From NCBI GenBank assembly GCA_021463505.1, contig JAJTYR010000041.1, positions 1 through 32,052 of the forward strand: 32,052 nucleotides of DNA, written 5' to 3'. The stretch comes from Burkholderiaceae bacterium. Its GTDB lineage: Bacteria; Pseudomonadota; Gammaproteobacteria; Burkholderiales; Burkholderiaceae_E. The position numbers and the translations under genes were made by a program. The notes beneath the pieces were generated by a model that did not search any database, was not told the DNA's origin, and saw nothing but the letters and a program-made list of their open reading frames with translations. Positions 22,800 through 32,052 of this stretch are shown piece after piece. Every line of letters begins with the position of its first letter. Position 1 is the first letter of the stretch.

Positions 22800-23933
22800 T
22801 CACGACGCGAATCGATAGCTGGCTGCCAGCCCGGTGCGCGTCGGCATGCGCGCCGCCGGCACGATCACGACCTCCCCGCCGGTGCGGACGACCTGCTCGC
22901 CGATGTCGTCGAGCAGGTCGTCCACGTCGGGATCGTCGAGGTCGCCTTCGACGATGCTGCCGTCGGCGACGTGGAAGCGCCCCGGAATGATGCGGTCGGC
23001 TTCGATCAGCAGCGTGGCCACCTGGCCGGCGGCGGCCGCCTTTGCGACCTCGGCGAGGTCGTCGCCGCCGAGGCGCTTCGCGCGGTTCGCCTCGAAGCTG
23101 TCGACCAGGCCGGCGAGGCGTGCGAGGTACCACGGCTCGACGAGCGTCCAGGCCCGCGCGCGCAGCTGCTCGAGCGACAGGTCGTCCGGGTGCACGTCGA
23201 TGGCCTCGGCGGCCAGCATCGGGTTGCGGCTGATGCGGCTGAACTGGTGGTGATGCTCGGGAAGCGCCGCCAGCAGCAGCGGCAGCCCGGTGGGGCGCGA
23301 GTAGTGTTCGAGCACGCCGGCATCGATCGTGCGGAAGAACCGCTCGGCCTCCTTGTCGCGCATCGCCTGTTTCACGTCGGTGCCGTGTCGCGTGGTCGCG
23401 CCCAGCGCGCCCGAGCCGTAGACGCGCGTGGCGCGCTCGCGCGCCTCGGGCGGCGCGGTTGCGGCGTCGACGGCCAGGTCGACTTCGTCGATGGCGTCGC
23501 GGTTGCCCTCGAAGAGCCGGGCCTCGTGGCGATTCAGCCCGAGGATGTGGTAACGGTCGGCCGACTGCAGGATGCGCAGCAGCGGCTTGGTGTGAAAGCT
23601 GTCGGCCACCACCGTCAGCGCGGCCACCGGCCGCTGCAGCCGCCAGGCGCGAAAGAAGCCCGGCGCTGCCAGAACCGCGAGCCCGTCGCGGGTGTGGTTC
23701 CAGAACTCGCGATCGGCGGCCAGCGCCTCGAACGGCGCCAGCAGCGGGGCCGATTCGCGCGCTGGATACCTGCGATGCAGCGAGTCGGCCAGTGCCTTCA
23801 CCAGGTTGCGAAAGCGGATCGGATCCTGCTGGTTGTCGGGGTGGCTGCGGTGCGTCGGCTGGTAGAGCGACAGGCACGGCGCTTCGTGCCGGCCCGACAG
23901 CAGGCCAGCGTAGTCACCGTCGTGGGTAGACAT
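22800..23933 (-). CDS. baeRF3-like protein (bacterial archaeo-eukaryotic release factor family)
   Basis: This 377-residue soluble protein has no signal or membrane segment. The pattern CLSLYQPTHR (residues 20-29), QDPIRFRNLVKAL, REFWNHTRDGLAVLAAPGFFR, a central VLEHYSRPTGLPLLLAALPEH and the C-terminal GEVVIVPAARMP matches my recollection of the baeRF3 family. These are bacterial relatives of eukaryotic release factor 1, predicted to act on ribosomes or peptidyl-tRNA in stress. The biochemical role is not established. AGGA lies about 10 nt before the ATG. It is on the same strand as the antitoxin, toxin and dodecin genes and 155 bp downstream of dodecin. That gap holds a GC palindrome at 24001-24017. 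Its 3' end faces the bkd operon, 40 bp away. Confidence 0.7.
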   Translation of the reverse strand: MSTHDGDYAGLLSGRHEAPCLSLYQPTHRSHPDNQQDPIRFRNLVKALADSLHRRYPARESAPLLAPFEALAADREFWNHTRDGLAVLAAPGFFRAWRLQRPVAALTVVADSFHTKPLLRILQSADRYHILGLNRHEARLFEGNRDAIDEVDLAVDAATAPPEARERATRVYGSGALGATTRHGTDVKQAMRDKEAERFFRTIDAGVLEHYSRPTGLPLLLAALPEHHHQFSRISRNPMLAAEAIDVHPDDLSLEQLRARAWTLVEPWYLARLAGLVDSFEANRAKRLGGDDLAEVAKAAAAGQVATLLIEADRIIPGRFHVADGSIVEGDLDDPDVDDLLDDIGEQVVRTGGEVVIVPAARMPTRTGLAASYRFAS

Positions 23934-24000
23934 GGCGCAAGTTCCTGAAAGGAAAAGGAAAAATCATCCGTCAGGCCGAGGATACCAGAGCGCCCGGGCA

Positions 24001-24017
24001 CGCGCCCCGGGGGCGCG
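24001..24017. repeat. 17-bp GC palindrome between dodecin and baeRF genes
   Basis: CGCGCCCC and GGGGCGCG are separated by one G. It may be part of a terminator or a processing site after dodecin on the minus strand. No clean T-run follows it directly in that direction, although a pyrimidine-rich stretch lies nearer the baeRF start. Confidence 0.4.
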
Positions 24018-24088
24018 GCCCGTGCGTTCAGCGATGCGTGCTGCGCGTGCGGCACTCGCAGGACGTGGCAGCGCAGCGCGCCTGCGCA

Positions 24089-24295
24089 TCACTCCAGCGT
24101 GAACCCGACGTTGATCGTCACCTGCCAGTGCGCGACCTTGCCGTCGACCACGTGGCCGCGCGTCTCGACGACGCGAAACCACTGGATGTTGCGCAGCGTC
24201 GCGTGTGCCTTGGCGAGCGCGTTGCGGATCGCGTCGTCGGTGCCGGACTTCGACGAGCCGGTGAGCTCGATGTGCTTGTAGACGTGGTTCGTCAT
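24089..24295 (-). CDS. Dodecin (flavin-binding dodecamer)
   Basis: This 68-residue protein of the dodecin family forms hollow dodecamers that store or sequester flavins (or CoA) and limit flavin photochemistry. The whole chain matches: [26 protein letters not shown], the flavin-stacking Trp W39 ([12 protein letters not shown]) and the C-terminal [15 protein letters not shown] with W57/Q58. GAGGAG lies 8-9 nt upstream of the ATG. The ATG overlaps the stop of the PIN toxin gene in an ATGA arrangement, so dodecin translation is probably coupled to the toxin-antitoxin mRNA, an unusual context. Confidence 0.93.
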   Translation of the reverse strand: MTNHVYKHIELTGSSKSGTDDAIRNALAKAHATLRNIQWFRVVETRGHVVDGKVAHWQVTINVGFTLE

Positions 24296-24807
24296 GATCG
24301 GTCTCCTCGGGGTTTGCGCCGGTGTCCCTGGCGGTGTCCCTCATCGTGCGCGTGCCCGTACGTCTCGGTGCCTGCCTGCTGAACGGAGTACGAGAACGGA
24401 CTGCGCACGCGCACCCCATCGATGAGGGCGCCGTCCTGCAGGTCTTCGGTGAGCAGCACCGGGCAACCCTGCTCGCGCGCTGCCGCGACCACGAGCGCGT
24501 CCCGCCACGACAGCCGGTGCCGTGCCTGGATGGTGCGCGCGCGCTGCATCGTCGGGAGGTCGACCGGTTGCGGTTGCCAGTGCATCAGCGCCTCGACGTC
24601 GTCCCAGGCCTGCTCTTCGGGCAGGCCCGGCTTCAGCCTGCGGGTGACGGTGACGTAGTACTCGGAGAGCACCTGCGTGCCGGTGCGGCCGAGCCGCTCG
24701 GCCCACAGCCATTCGAGCCACGCCCGGGCGAGCGGCTGGCGCCGGGCATCGCCCGCGTCGCGGGCATACACCAGCACGTTCGTGTCAACGAAGATCGGCG
24801 CGCTCAT
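24292..24807 (-). CDS. PIN-domain ribonuclease toxin (VapC-like)
   Basis: This is a 171-residue PIN domain, a magnesium-dependent RNase fold used by type II toxins. Conserved acidic residues are D8 ([13 protein letters not shown]), E49 (LSEYYVTV), D103 ([11 protein letters not shown]) and D122 (LLTEDLQDG). It overlaps the upstream antitoxin gene by 23 bp and the downstream dodecin gene by 4 bp. The last 25 residues (from about 147) are an extra tail rich in His, Gly, Arg and Lys beyond the usual PIN end. This is probably a consequence of the frame running on to the dodecin start. RNA target unknown. Confidence 0.88.
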   Translation of the reverse strand: MSAPIFVDTNVLVYARDAGDARRQPLARAWLEWLWAERLGRTGTQVLSEYYVTVTRRLKPGLPEEQAWDDVEALMHWQPQPVDLPTMQRARTIQARHRLSWRDALVVAAAREQGCPVLLTEDLQDGALIDGVRVRSPFSYSVQQAGTETYGHAHDEGHRQGHRRKPRGDRS

Positions 24808-25027
24808 GGAGTTCGTCGCGCGTGGGCCGTTTCGATCGCGTCCTGTCGAGGTGCGCGGGCTGGCGATCGAGGAAGCGGCGCATCGCGTTTGCGTAGTCGC
24901 GCGAGTCGCGCATGCGCTTTTCGAGCATCCCGGCGATGTAGCGCGAGACGCTCAGGTCTTCGCGCGCCGCCGCCACGCGCACCCAGGCGGCGGTCTTTTC
25001 GTCGAGCGTGATGGTGACGTTCTTCAT
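24785..25027 (-). CDS. Ribbon-helix-helix antitoxin
   Basis: This 80-residue protein begins MKNVTITLDEKTAAWVRVAAAREDLSVSRYIAGMLEKRM, a beta strand followed by two helices as in CopG/Arc-type DNA-binding antitoxins. The basic C-terminal half (RRFLDRQPAHLDRTRSKRP) probably wraps the PIN toxin. The frame is open far upstream, but the ATG at 25027 gives the natural beginning and lies just inside a palindromic promoter. It overlaps the toxin by 23 bp. It should neutralise the toxin and repress the operon from the palindrome at 25043-25071. Confidence 0.85.
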   Translation of the reverse strand: MKNVTITLDEKTAAWVRVAAAREDLSVSRYIAGMLEKRMRDSRDYANAMRRFLDRQPAHLDRTRSKRPTRDELHERADLR

Positions 25028-25042
25028 GGCCGGACAACCTGG

Positions 25043-25071
25043 CACGGAATCAGTGTAACACGGATTCCGTG
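25043..25071. promoter_or_regulatory. Palindromic operator with embedded promoter of the toxin-antitoxin operon
   Basis: CACGGAATC (25043-25051) and GATTCCGTG (25063-25071) are perfect arms. Between them GTGT (25053-25056) and ACAC (25058-25061) continue the symmetry around 25057, so 13 of 14 pairs match. On the minus strand an extended -10, TGTTACACT, lies at the centre. TTGACA overlaps the outer edge but is only 12 bp from that -10. The site is 16 bp upstream of the antitoxin ATG, as expected for antitoxin autoregulation, and touches the boxD stop codon. Confidence 0.75.
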
Positions 25072-26652
25072 TCAACCGGTGCCGCCCTGCCACGGCGCCG
25101 CCCCCTCGGCCAGTTTCGCCAGCACCTCGGGCGGCGCCTGCACGGCGCTGCGCTGGTGATAGAACGCGAGCGCGCGCAATCCGCCGAGTTCCTCGCCGCC
25201 GCCGGCGCGGCCCGGGCCGCCGTGCAGCGACATCGGCATCACGTTGCCGTGACCGGTGTGGGTCTTGCCAACGGCCGGTGTCACGACGTGCAGCCGCCCG
25301 TGCGCGTGCGCCATCTGCGCTGCCGCGCGCGCGGCGAACGCAGCGTCGTCGGTGAACAGCGACGCCACGAGCGAGCCGTAGCCACGGCGCGCGAGCGTGA
25401 ACGCGTGCCCGGCATCGCGATAGGGCACGACGGTGGCTACCGGTCCGAAGACCTCGACGTCGTGCACGAGCTTCGAGGCGTCGCCGTCGTCGACCTTCAG
25501 CAGGTGCGGCATCACGCAGGCCGCGACCTTCGGGTCGGCGTCGACCAGGTCGGCGTCGTCGCCGGCCCACGCGAGCTGCGCCTCGCTCTGCAATGCGGCG
25601 AGCCCTGCGCGCACCGCCGCAAGCTGCGCGCGGCTGGCGAGCGCGCCCATGCGCACCGCGTCGTTGCGCGGGTTGCCGACTTTCACCGCGGCGAGCGCGG
25701 CCGCGATCGCCTCGGTAGCGGCCGCGGCACGCTCGCGCGGCACCAGCACGCGGCGGATCGCGGTGCACTTCTGCCCCGACTTGACCGTCATCTCGCGCAC
25801 CACTTCCTTCACCATCAGGGCGAACGCGTCGCTGCCGGGTGCCGCATCGGGGCCGAGCAGCGCGCTGTTCAGGCTGTCGGTCTCGGCGTTCACGCGGATC
25901 GCGTGGCGCAGGACGTTCTCGTGCGCGCAGATCGCGCGCGCGGTGTCGGCCGAGCCGGTGAACGAGACCAGGTCGAACGGCGCGAGCGCCTCGATCAGCC
26001 CGTCCGGGCGGCCGCAGACGATCGACAGCGCGCCGGGCGGCAGCACGCCGGCCTCGATCACCGCGGCCACCATCTGCTGCGTGAGCCAGGCGGTGGCCGT
26101 GGCTGGCTTGACCACCACCGGCACACCGGAGAGCAGCGCCGGCGCGGCCTTCTCCCAGAGACCCCACGCCGGAAAGTTGAAGGCGTTGACGAGCAGCGCA
26201 ATGCCGCGCTGCGGCACGAGGAAGTGGCCGCTCTGGAAGCTGCCGTCCCTGCCGAGCTTCACGGGGTCGCCATCGGCGAGGCAACGCGCCGCGCCGAGTT
26301 TCGCGCCCCAGCGCGCGTACTGCCCGAGCGTGTAGATCGCGCCATCGATGTCCACCGCCGAATCGTTGCGGGTGGTGCCCGAGTTTTGCAGCGCAATGTC
26401 GTACCAGGCGTCGCGCTTTTCCTGCAGCACTTCGGCGATGCGCGCAAGCTGTGCCGAGCGCTGCGCGTAGGTGAGCGCGCGCAGTGCGTCGCCGCCCTGC
26501 GCACGCGCGAACGCGTAGCCCTCGGCGAGGTCGAGCCCTGCGCCCGAGACGCGTGCGAGTTCGGTGCCCAGCACCGGGTCGAAGAGCGGCGCGCCGGCGT
26601 CGTGGCCGGCCTGCCAGCGGCCCGCGAGATGGTTGTCGAGCAGTCGAGTCAT
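25072..26652 (-). CDS. boxD: 3,4-dehydroadipyl-CoA semialdehyde dehydrogenase
   Basis: This 526-residue aldehyde dehydrogenase resembles the N-terminal ALDH domain of PaaZ and the BoxD enzymes. In the box pathway it oxidises the ring-cleavage semialdehyde made by BoxC to 3,4-dehydroadipyl-CoA, typically with NADP. Catalytic residues are N159 (NAFNFP), E257 (VNAETDSLNSALL) and C296 (KSGQKCTAIRR). HGRLHVVTPAVGKTHTGHGNVMPMSLHGGPGRAGGGEELGG-type residues near the C-terminus (about 450-490) are diagnostic of this group. It is divergent from boxC and shares its promoter region, and its stop codon lies at the edge of the toxin-antitoxin promoter. Confidence 0.93.
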   Translation of the reverse strand: MTRLLDNHLAGRWQAGHDAGAPLFDPVLGTELARVSGAGLDLAEGYAFARAQGGDALRALTYAQRSAQLARIAEVLQEKRDAWYDIALQNSGTTRNDSAVDIDGAIYTLGQYARWGAKLGAARCLADGDPVKLGRDGSFQSGHFLVPQRGIALLVNAFNFPAWGLWEKAAPALLSGVPVVVKPATATAWLTQQMVAAVIEAGVLPPGALSIVCGRPDGLIEALAPFDLVSFTGSADTARAICAHENVLRHAIRVNAETDSLNSALLGPDAAPGSDAFALMVKEVVREMTVKSGQKCTAIRRVLVPRERAAAATEAIAAALAAVKVGNPRNDAVRMGALASRAQLAAVRAGLAALQSEAQLAWAGDDADLVDADPKVAACVMPHLLKVDDGDASKLVHDVEVFGPVATVVPYRDAGHAFTLARRGYGSLVASLFTDDAAFAARAAAQMAHAHGRLHVVTPAVGKTHTGHGNVMPMSLHGGPGRAGGGEELGGLRALAFYHQRSAVQAPPEVLAKLAEGAAPWQGGTG

Positions 26653-26728
26653 GTCCGGATCCTCACGATCGAATCGCCCCGGGAAAGTCCCTGCGAAGGC
26701 TGGCGCGGGGGTTGACGCACGTCGCAGT

Positions 26729-26775
26729 ATGCATCATTATGCATTGATACAGATCAAAACGGCAATATAATGCAT
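26729..26775. promoter_or_regulatory. Overlapping divergent boxD/boxC promoters with three ATGCAT operators
   Basis: For boxC, TTGATA (26744-26749) and TATAAT (26766-26771) are separated by 16 bp. For boxD on the minus strand, TTGCCG (complement of 26760-26765) and CATAAT (complement of 26736-26741) are separated by 18 bp, so the two promoters interlock. ATGCAT occurs at 26729-26734, 26739-26744 and 26770-26775, at 10- and 31-bp steps. The second copy touches the boxC -35 and the third overlaps its -10. TGCA repeats are the known target of BzdR/BoxR-type benzoyl-CoA-responsive repressors in Azoarcus, so this is the likely operator. Confidence 0.75.
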
Positions 26776-26798
26776 TTTTTCTCCGGAAGGAGCCCCGC

Positions 26799-28453
<1,655 letters not shown>

Positions 28454-28457
<4 letters not shown>

Positions 28458-28619
28458 GAAGCTGTGAACCAATTACCCATGCCCGTCTTGCGCGCCCAGA
28501 TGCGCCCGCTCTTCGTTGCAAATGCTCGCCATATCCCCGATATGGCTGCGCTTTGCGCCTCGATCGGACGCATCTGGGCGCGCCTTCCGGGCACGGCCGA
28601 TTGATTCACAGCTTCTGAG
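28454..28619. mobile_element. 156-bp MITE-like palindromic element between boxC and boxB
   Basis: The element 28459-28614 has perfect 10-bp terminal inverted repeats AAGCTGTGAA / TTCACAGCTT, flanked on both sides by the 5-bp direct repeat CTGAG (28454-28458, 28615-28619). Inside, a perfect 15-bp pair (28490-28504 with 28569-28583) and a central pair GCCATAT / ATATGGC (28528-28534, 28540-28546) share the same centre near 28536.5, so the whole element folds as one long stem. Imperfect pairing also joins the outer and 15-bp arms (CCCG/CGGG regions). It has no coding capacity. A non-autonomous mobile element or structured intergenic repeat fits, and I cannot name a family. It fills most of the 206-bp gap between boxC and boxB. 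Confidence 0.7.
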
Positions 28620-28663
28620 AACGCACCAACGTTCCGGCGTCATCCGAATTGCGGAGCCCTCCC

Positions 28664-30091
<1,428 letters not shown>

Positions 30092-30104
30092 CTGGACCCG
30101 TTCC

Positions 30105-31376
30105 GTGGGCGCCGCGTCGAAAGTGCTCGAGCAGCACCTGATCGATCCCGAGATCTGCATCCGCTGCAACACCTGCGAGGAGGCGTGCCCGGTCAACGCG
30201 ATCACGCACGACTCGCGCAACTACGTGGTCGATCCGGCGATCTGCAGGCAGTGCAAGGCCTGCGTGCCGCCGTGCCCCACGGGGGCGATCGACAACTGGC
30301 GCAGGGTGCTCGGGACGGCCGCCTACCCGCTCAGCGCACAGTTCGAGTGGGACGAACTGCCGCCCGAGGTGCCGCTGCCCGCTGGCGTTGCAGCCGAGGC
30401 CGCTGCCGTGATCGAGGAGGCGGGCGCGCCGGCTGCGGCTGCAGCCGCGGTGGCGCTCGACGCCTCGGGCTTCGAGACTGCGGTGACCGCCACGGCGTTC
30501 GGCGCGACGCTGCCGCCGTGGTCGGCCGCGCACGCCTACACCAACCTGTACGGGCCGAAGAACCCGACCGCCGCGACGGTGGTCGGCAACCACCGCGTCA
30601 CCGACGCCGGCACCGAGAGCGACACGCACCACATCGTGCTCGACTTCGGGACGATGCCGTTTCCGGTGCTCGAAGGCCAGTCGATCGGCATCCTGCCGCC
30701 GGGCGTGGACGCGCGCGGCAAGCCGCACGTGGCGCGCCAGTACTCGATCGCCAGTCCGCGCAACGGCGAGCGCCCGGGCTACAACAACCTGTCACTGACG
30801 GTGAAGCGCGTCACCGTCGACTACGACGGCCAGCCGGTGCGCGGCGTCTGTTCGAATTACCTGTGCGACCTGAAGAAGGGCGACACGGTGAAGGTGATCG
30901 GCCCGTTCGGCGCCTCGTTCCTGATGCCGAACCACCCGCGCTCGAACATCGTCATGATCTGCACCGGCACCGGCAGCGCGCCGATGCGCGCGATGACCGA
31001 GTACCGGCGCCGGCTGCGCGGCAAGTTCGACGGCGGCCGCCTGATGCTGTTCTTCGGCGCGCGCACGCAGAAGGAGCTGCCGTATTTCGGTCCGCTCACG
31101 AACCTGCCGCGCGACTTCATCGACGTGAATTTCGCGTTCTCGCGCGTCCCCGGTTCCCCGAAGCGCTACGTGCAGGACGTGATGCGCGAGCGCGCCGCCG
31201 ACCTGGCCGCGCTGCTGCTCGACGGCGACACCTTCGTCTACGTCTGCGGCCTGAAGAGCATGGAGACGGGCGTGCTCGAGGCATTGCGCGAGGTGGCCAC
31301 GCAGACCGGCACGCAGTGGGACGAACTGGCGGGCCGGCTCAGGCGCGAGGGGCGGCTGCACCTCGAGACTTACTGA
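30105..31376 (+). CDS. boxA: Benzoyl-CoA 2,3-epoxidase, reductase subunit
   Basis: This 423-residue iron-sulfur flavoprotein passes electrons from NADPH to BoxB. The N-terminal ferredoxin domain has two [4Fe-4S] motifs, C18-C21-C24-C28 ([12 protein letters not shown]) and C47-C50-C53-C57 ([12 protein letters not shown]). An Ala-rich linker (about 90-120) follows. The FNR-type part has FAD-binding [19 protein letters not shown] and the NADPH site [14 protein letters not shown], and ends with [17 protein letters not shown]. The start is a GTG at 30105-30107. Its end overlaps the convergent transporter gene by 38 bp. Confidence 0.95.
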   Translation: MGAASKVLEQHLIDPEICIRCNTCEEACPVNAITHDSRNYVVDPAICRQCKACVPPCPTGAIDNWRRVLGTAAYPLSAQFEWDELPPEVPLPAGVAAEAAAVIEEAGAPAAAAAAVALDASGFETAVTATAFGATLPPWSAAHAYTNLYGPKNPTAATVVGNHRVTDAGTESDTHHIVLDFGTMPFPVLEGQSIGILPPGVDARGKPHVARQYSIASPRNGERPGYNNLSLTVKRVTVDYDGQPVRGVCSNYLCDLKKGDTVKVIGPFGASFLMPNHPRSNIVMICTGTGSAPMRAMTEYRRRLRGKFDGGRLMLFFGARTQKELPYFGPLTNLPRDFIDVNFAFSRVPGSPKRYVQDVMRERAADLAALLLDGDTFVYVCGLKSMETGVLEALREVATQTGTQWDELAGRLRREGRLHLETY

Positions 31377-32052
31377 GTCTCGCGCGGCCGGATTGCCGCA
31401 GCATCATGACGCCGGCGGCGACCGGCAGCAGCGCGAGCGTCGCGTAGGCGCCCGCGTAGCTGCCGCCGTGGCGGACGATCTCGGCGAACACCACCGGGCC
31501 GGACATGCTGCCGCAGAAGGTGAAGAACTGCGACGCGCCGGCCATCGCGGCGACCTCCTCGGGCTTCGAGAGCCGCGCCAGTTCGGCGAAGTAGACGCCG
31601 TTCCAGCCCATGGCCGTCGCCGCGCAGGCGGTGGCCGCCAGCACGATGGTCACGTCGCCGGCCGACGCGGGCAGCAGCGCCAGTCCGACGCCAGCGGCGC
31701 CCATGGCCAGGCCGAGGCCACCGAGCAGCACGGACGGGTCGATCCAGCGATCGCCGACCACGCCCCAGACGATCCGCGCGATGGTGCTGATCACCTGCAC
31801 GCCGGCGAGGATCGCGGCCGCCAGCGCGAGCGAGCGTCCGAGCGACAGGTTCAGATACGAGACGAGGAACGTCACGAAGCACAGTTGCGTGAAGCCGAAC
31901 GTGAACGACATCATGCTCAGGCGCAGCACCGGCCGGTTGCGCAGCACCGCGCGCAGGCCGGGGCCGGACGCGCTGCCCGGCTCGGCCACGGCTGCTCGCG
32001 TTGGCGTCGTGCCGTCGGCTGCCGGCGCGGACCGGGCCTGCGCGGGCGCCGC
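31339..32052 (-). CDS. Major facilitator superfamily transporter, C-terminal half (cut by window edge)
   Basis: The visible part has six hydrophobic segments, matching transmembrane helices 7-12 of a 12-helix MFS carrier: [49 protein letters not shown] (with the MFS-like loop motif GVVGDR), [19 protein letters not shown], and others up to [15 protein letters not shown]. The frame remains open to the right edge without a start, so the N-terminal half lies outside. The edge itself is an Ala/Pro-rich cytoplasmic linker. Position next to boxA makes uptake of benzoate or a related acid plausible, but this is inference. Confidence 0.82.
   Translation of the reverse strand, partial: AAPAQARSAPAADGTTPTRAAVAEPGSASGPGLRAVLRNRPVLRLSMMSFTFGFTQLCFVTFLVSYLNLSLGRSLALAAAILAGVQVISTIARIVWGVVGDRWIDPSVLLGGLGLAMGAAGVGLALLPASAGDVTIVLAATACAATAMGWNGVYFAELARLSKPEEVAAMAGASQFFTFCGSMSGPVVFAEIVRHGGSYAGAYATLALLPVAAGVMMLRQSGRARLSKSRGAAAPRA

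Overview
The window is GC-rich chromosomal DNA that reads as a betaproteobacterium, probably Burkholderiales. The reasons are the aerobic benzoyl-CoA (box) pathway, the betaproteobacterial style of the high-affinity amino-acid-type ABC ATPase, and the dense gene packing. No rRNA, tRNA, CRISPR array or intact transposase was seen.

Layout. (1) 22-5267, minus strand: a capsule/exopolysaccharide export operon transcribed towards the left edge. It holds a WecA-like initiating sugar-phosphate transferase, a Wzb-type tyrosine phosphatase, a Wza-type outer-membrane export lipoprotein and a Wzc-type tyrosine autokinase. (2) 5578-9366, plus: a full-length cobalamin-dependent methionine synthase (metH). 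(3) 9370-18850: a catabolic-looking island. It has an SDR pseudogene remnant and an aldehyde dehydrogenase divergent from a LysR regulator. These are followed by a complete branched-chain-amino-acid-type ABC importer (binding protein, two permeases, two ATPases), a CnbZ/RidA-like protein and a fumarylacetoacetase-fold enzyme. The substrate is unknown. (4) 18960-22759, plus: a branched-chain 2-oxoacid dehydrogenase operon (E1 alpha, E1 beta, E2; no E3 in view) behind a structured leader with a repeated 21-bp unit. (5) 22800-25027, minus: a ribbon-helix-helix antitoxin, a PIN-domain toxin, a dodecin and a baeRF-type (release-factor-related) protein, all on one strand. The first three overlap or abut, and a near-perfect palindrome lies in the promoter. 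(6) 25072-31376: the box pathway, with boxD divergent from boxC-boxB-boxA around a compact promoter carrying three ATGCAT sites. A 156-bp palindromic, MITE-like element sits between boxC and boxB. (7) 31339-right edge, minus: the C-terminal half of a major facilitator transporter, convergent with and overlapping boxA.

How the genes work together. The box genes take benzoyl-CoA through epoxidation (BoxAB), ring hydrolysis (BoxC) and semialdehyde oxidation (BoxD) towards 3,4-dehydroadipyl-CoA. The CoA ligase and regulator must lie elsewhere. The Bkd complex feeds branched-chain 2-oxoacids to acyl-CoAs. The island imports and probably oxidises/hydrolyses an unidentified small carboxylate. The most unusual items are the giant palindrome inside the box operon, the toxin-dodecin-baeRF gene string, the long hairpin at the end of livF, the bkd leader repeats, and the orphan ALDH/ABC/CnbZ-like/FAH cluster.
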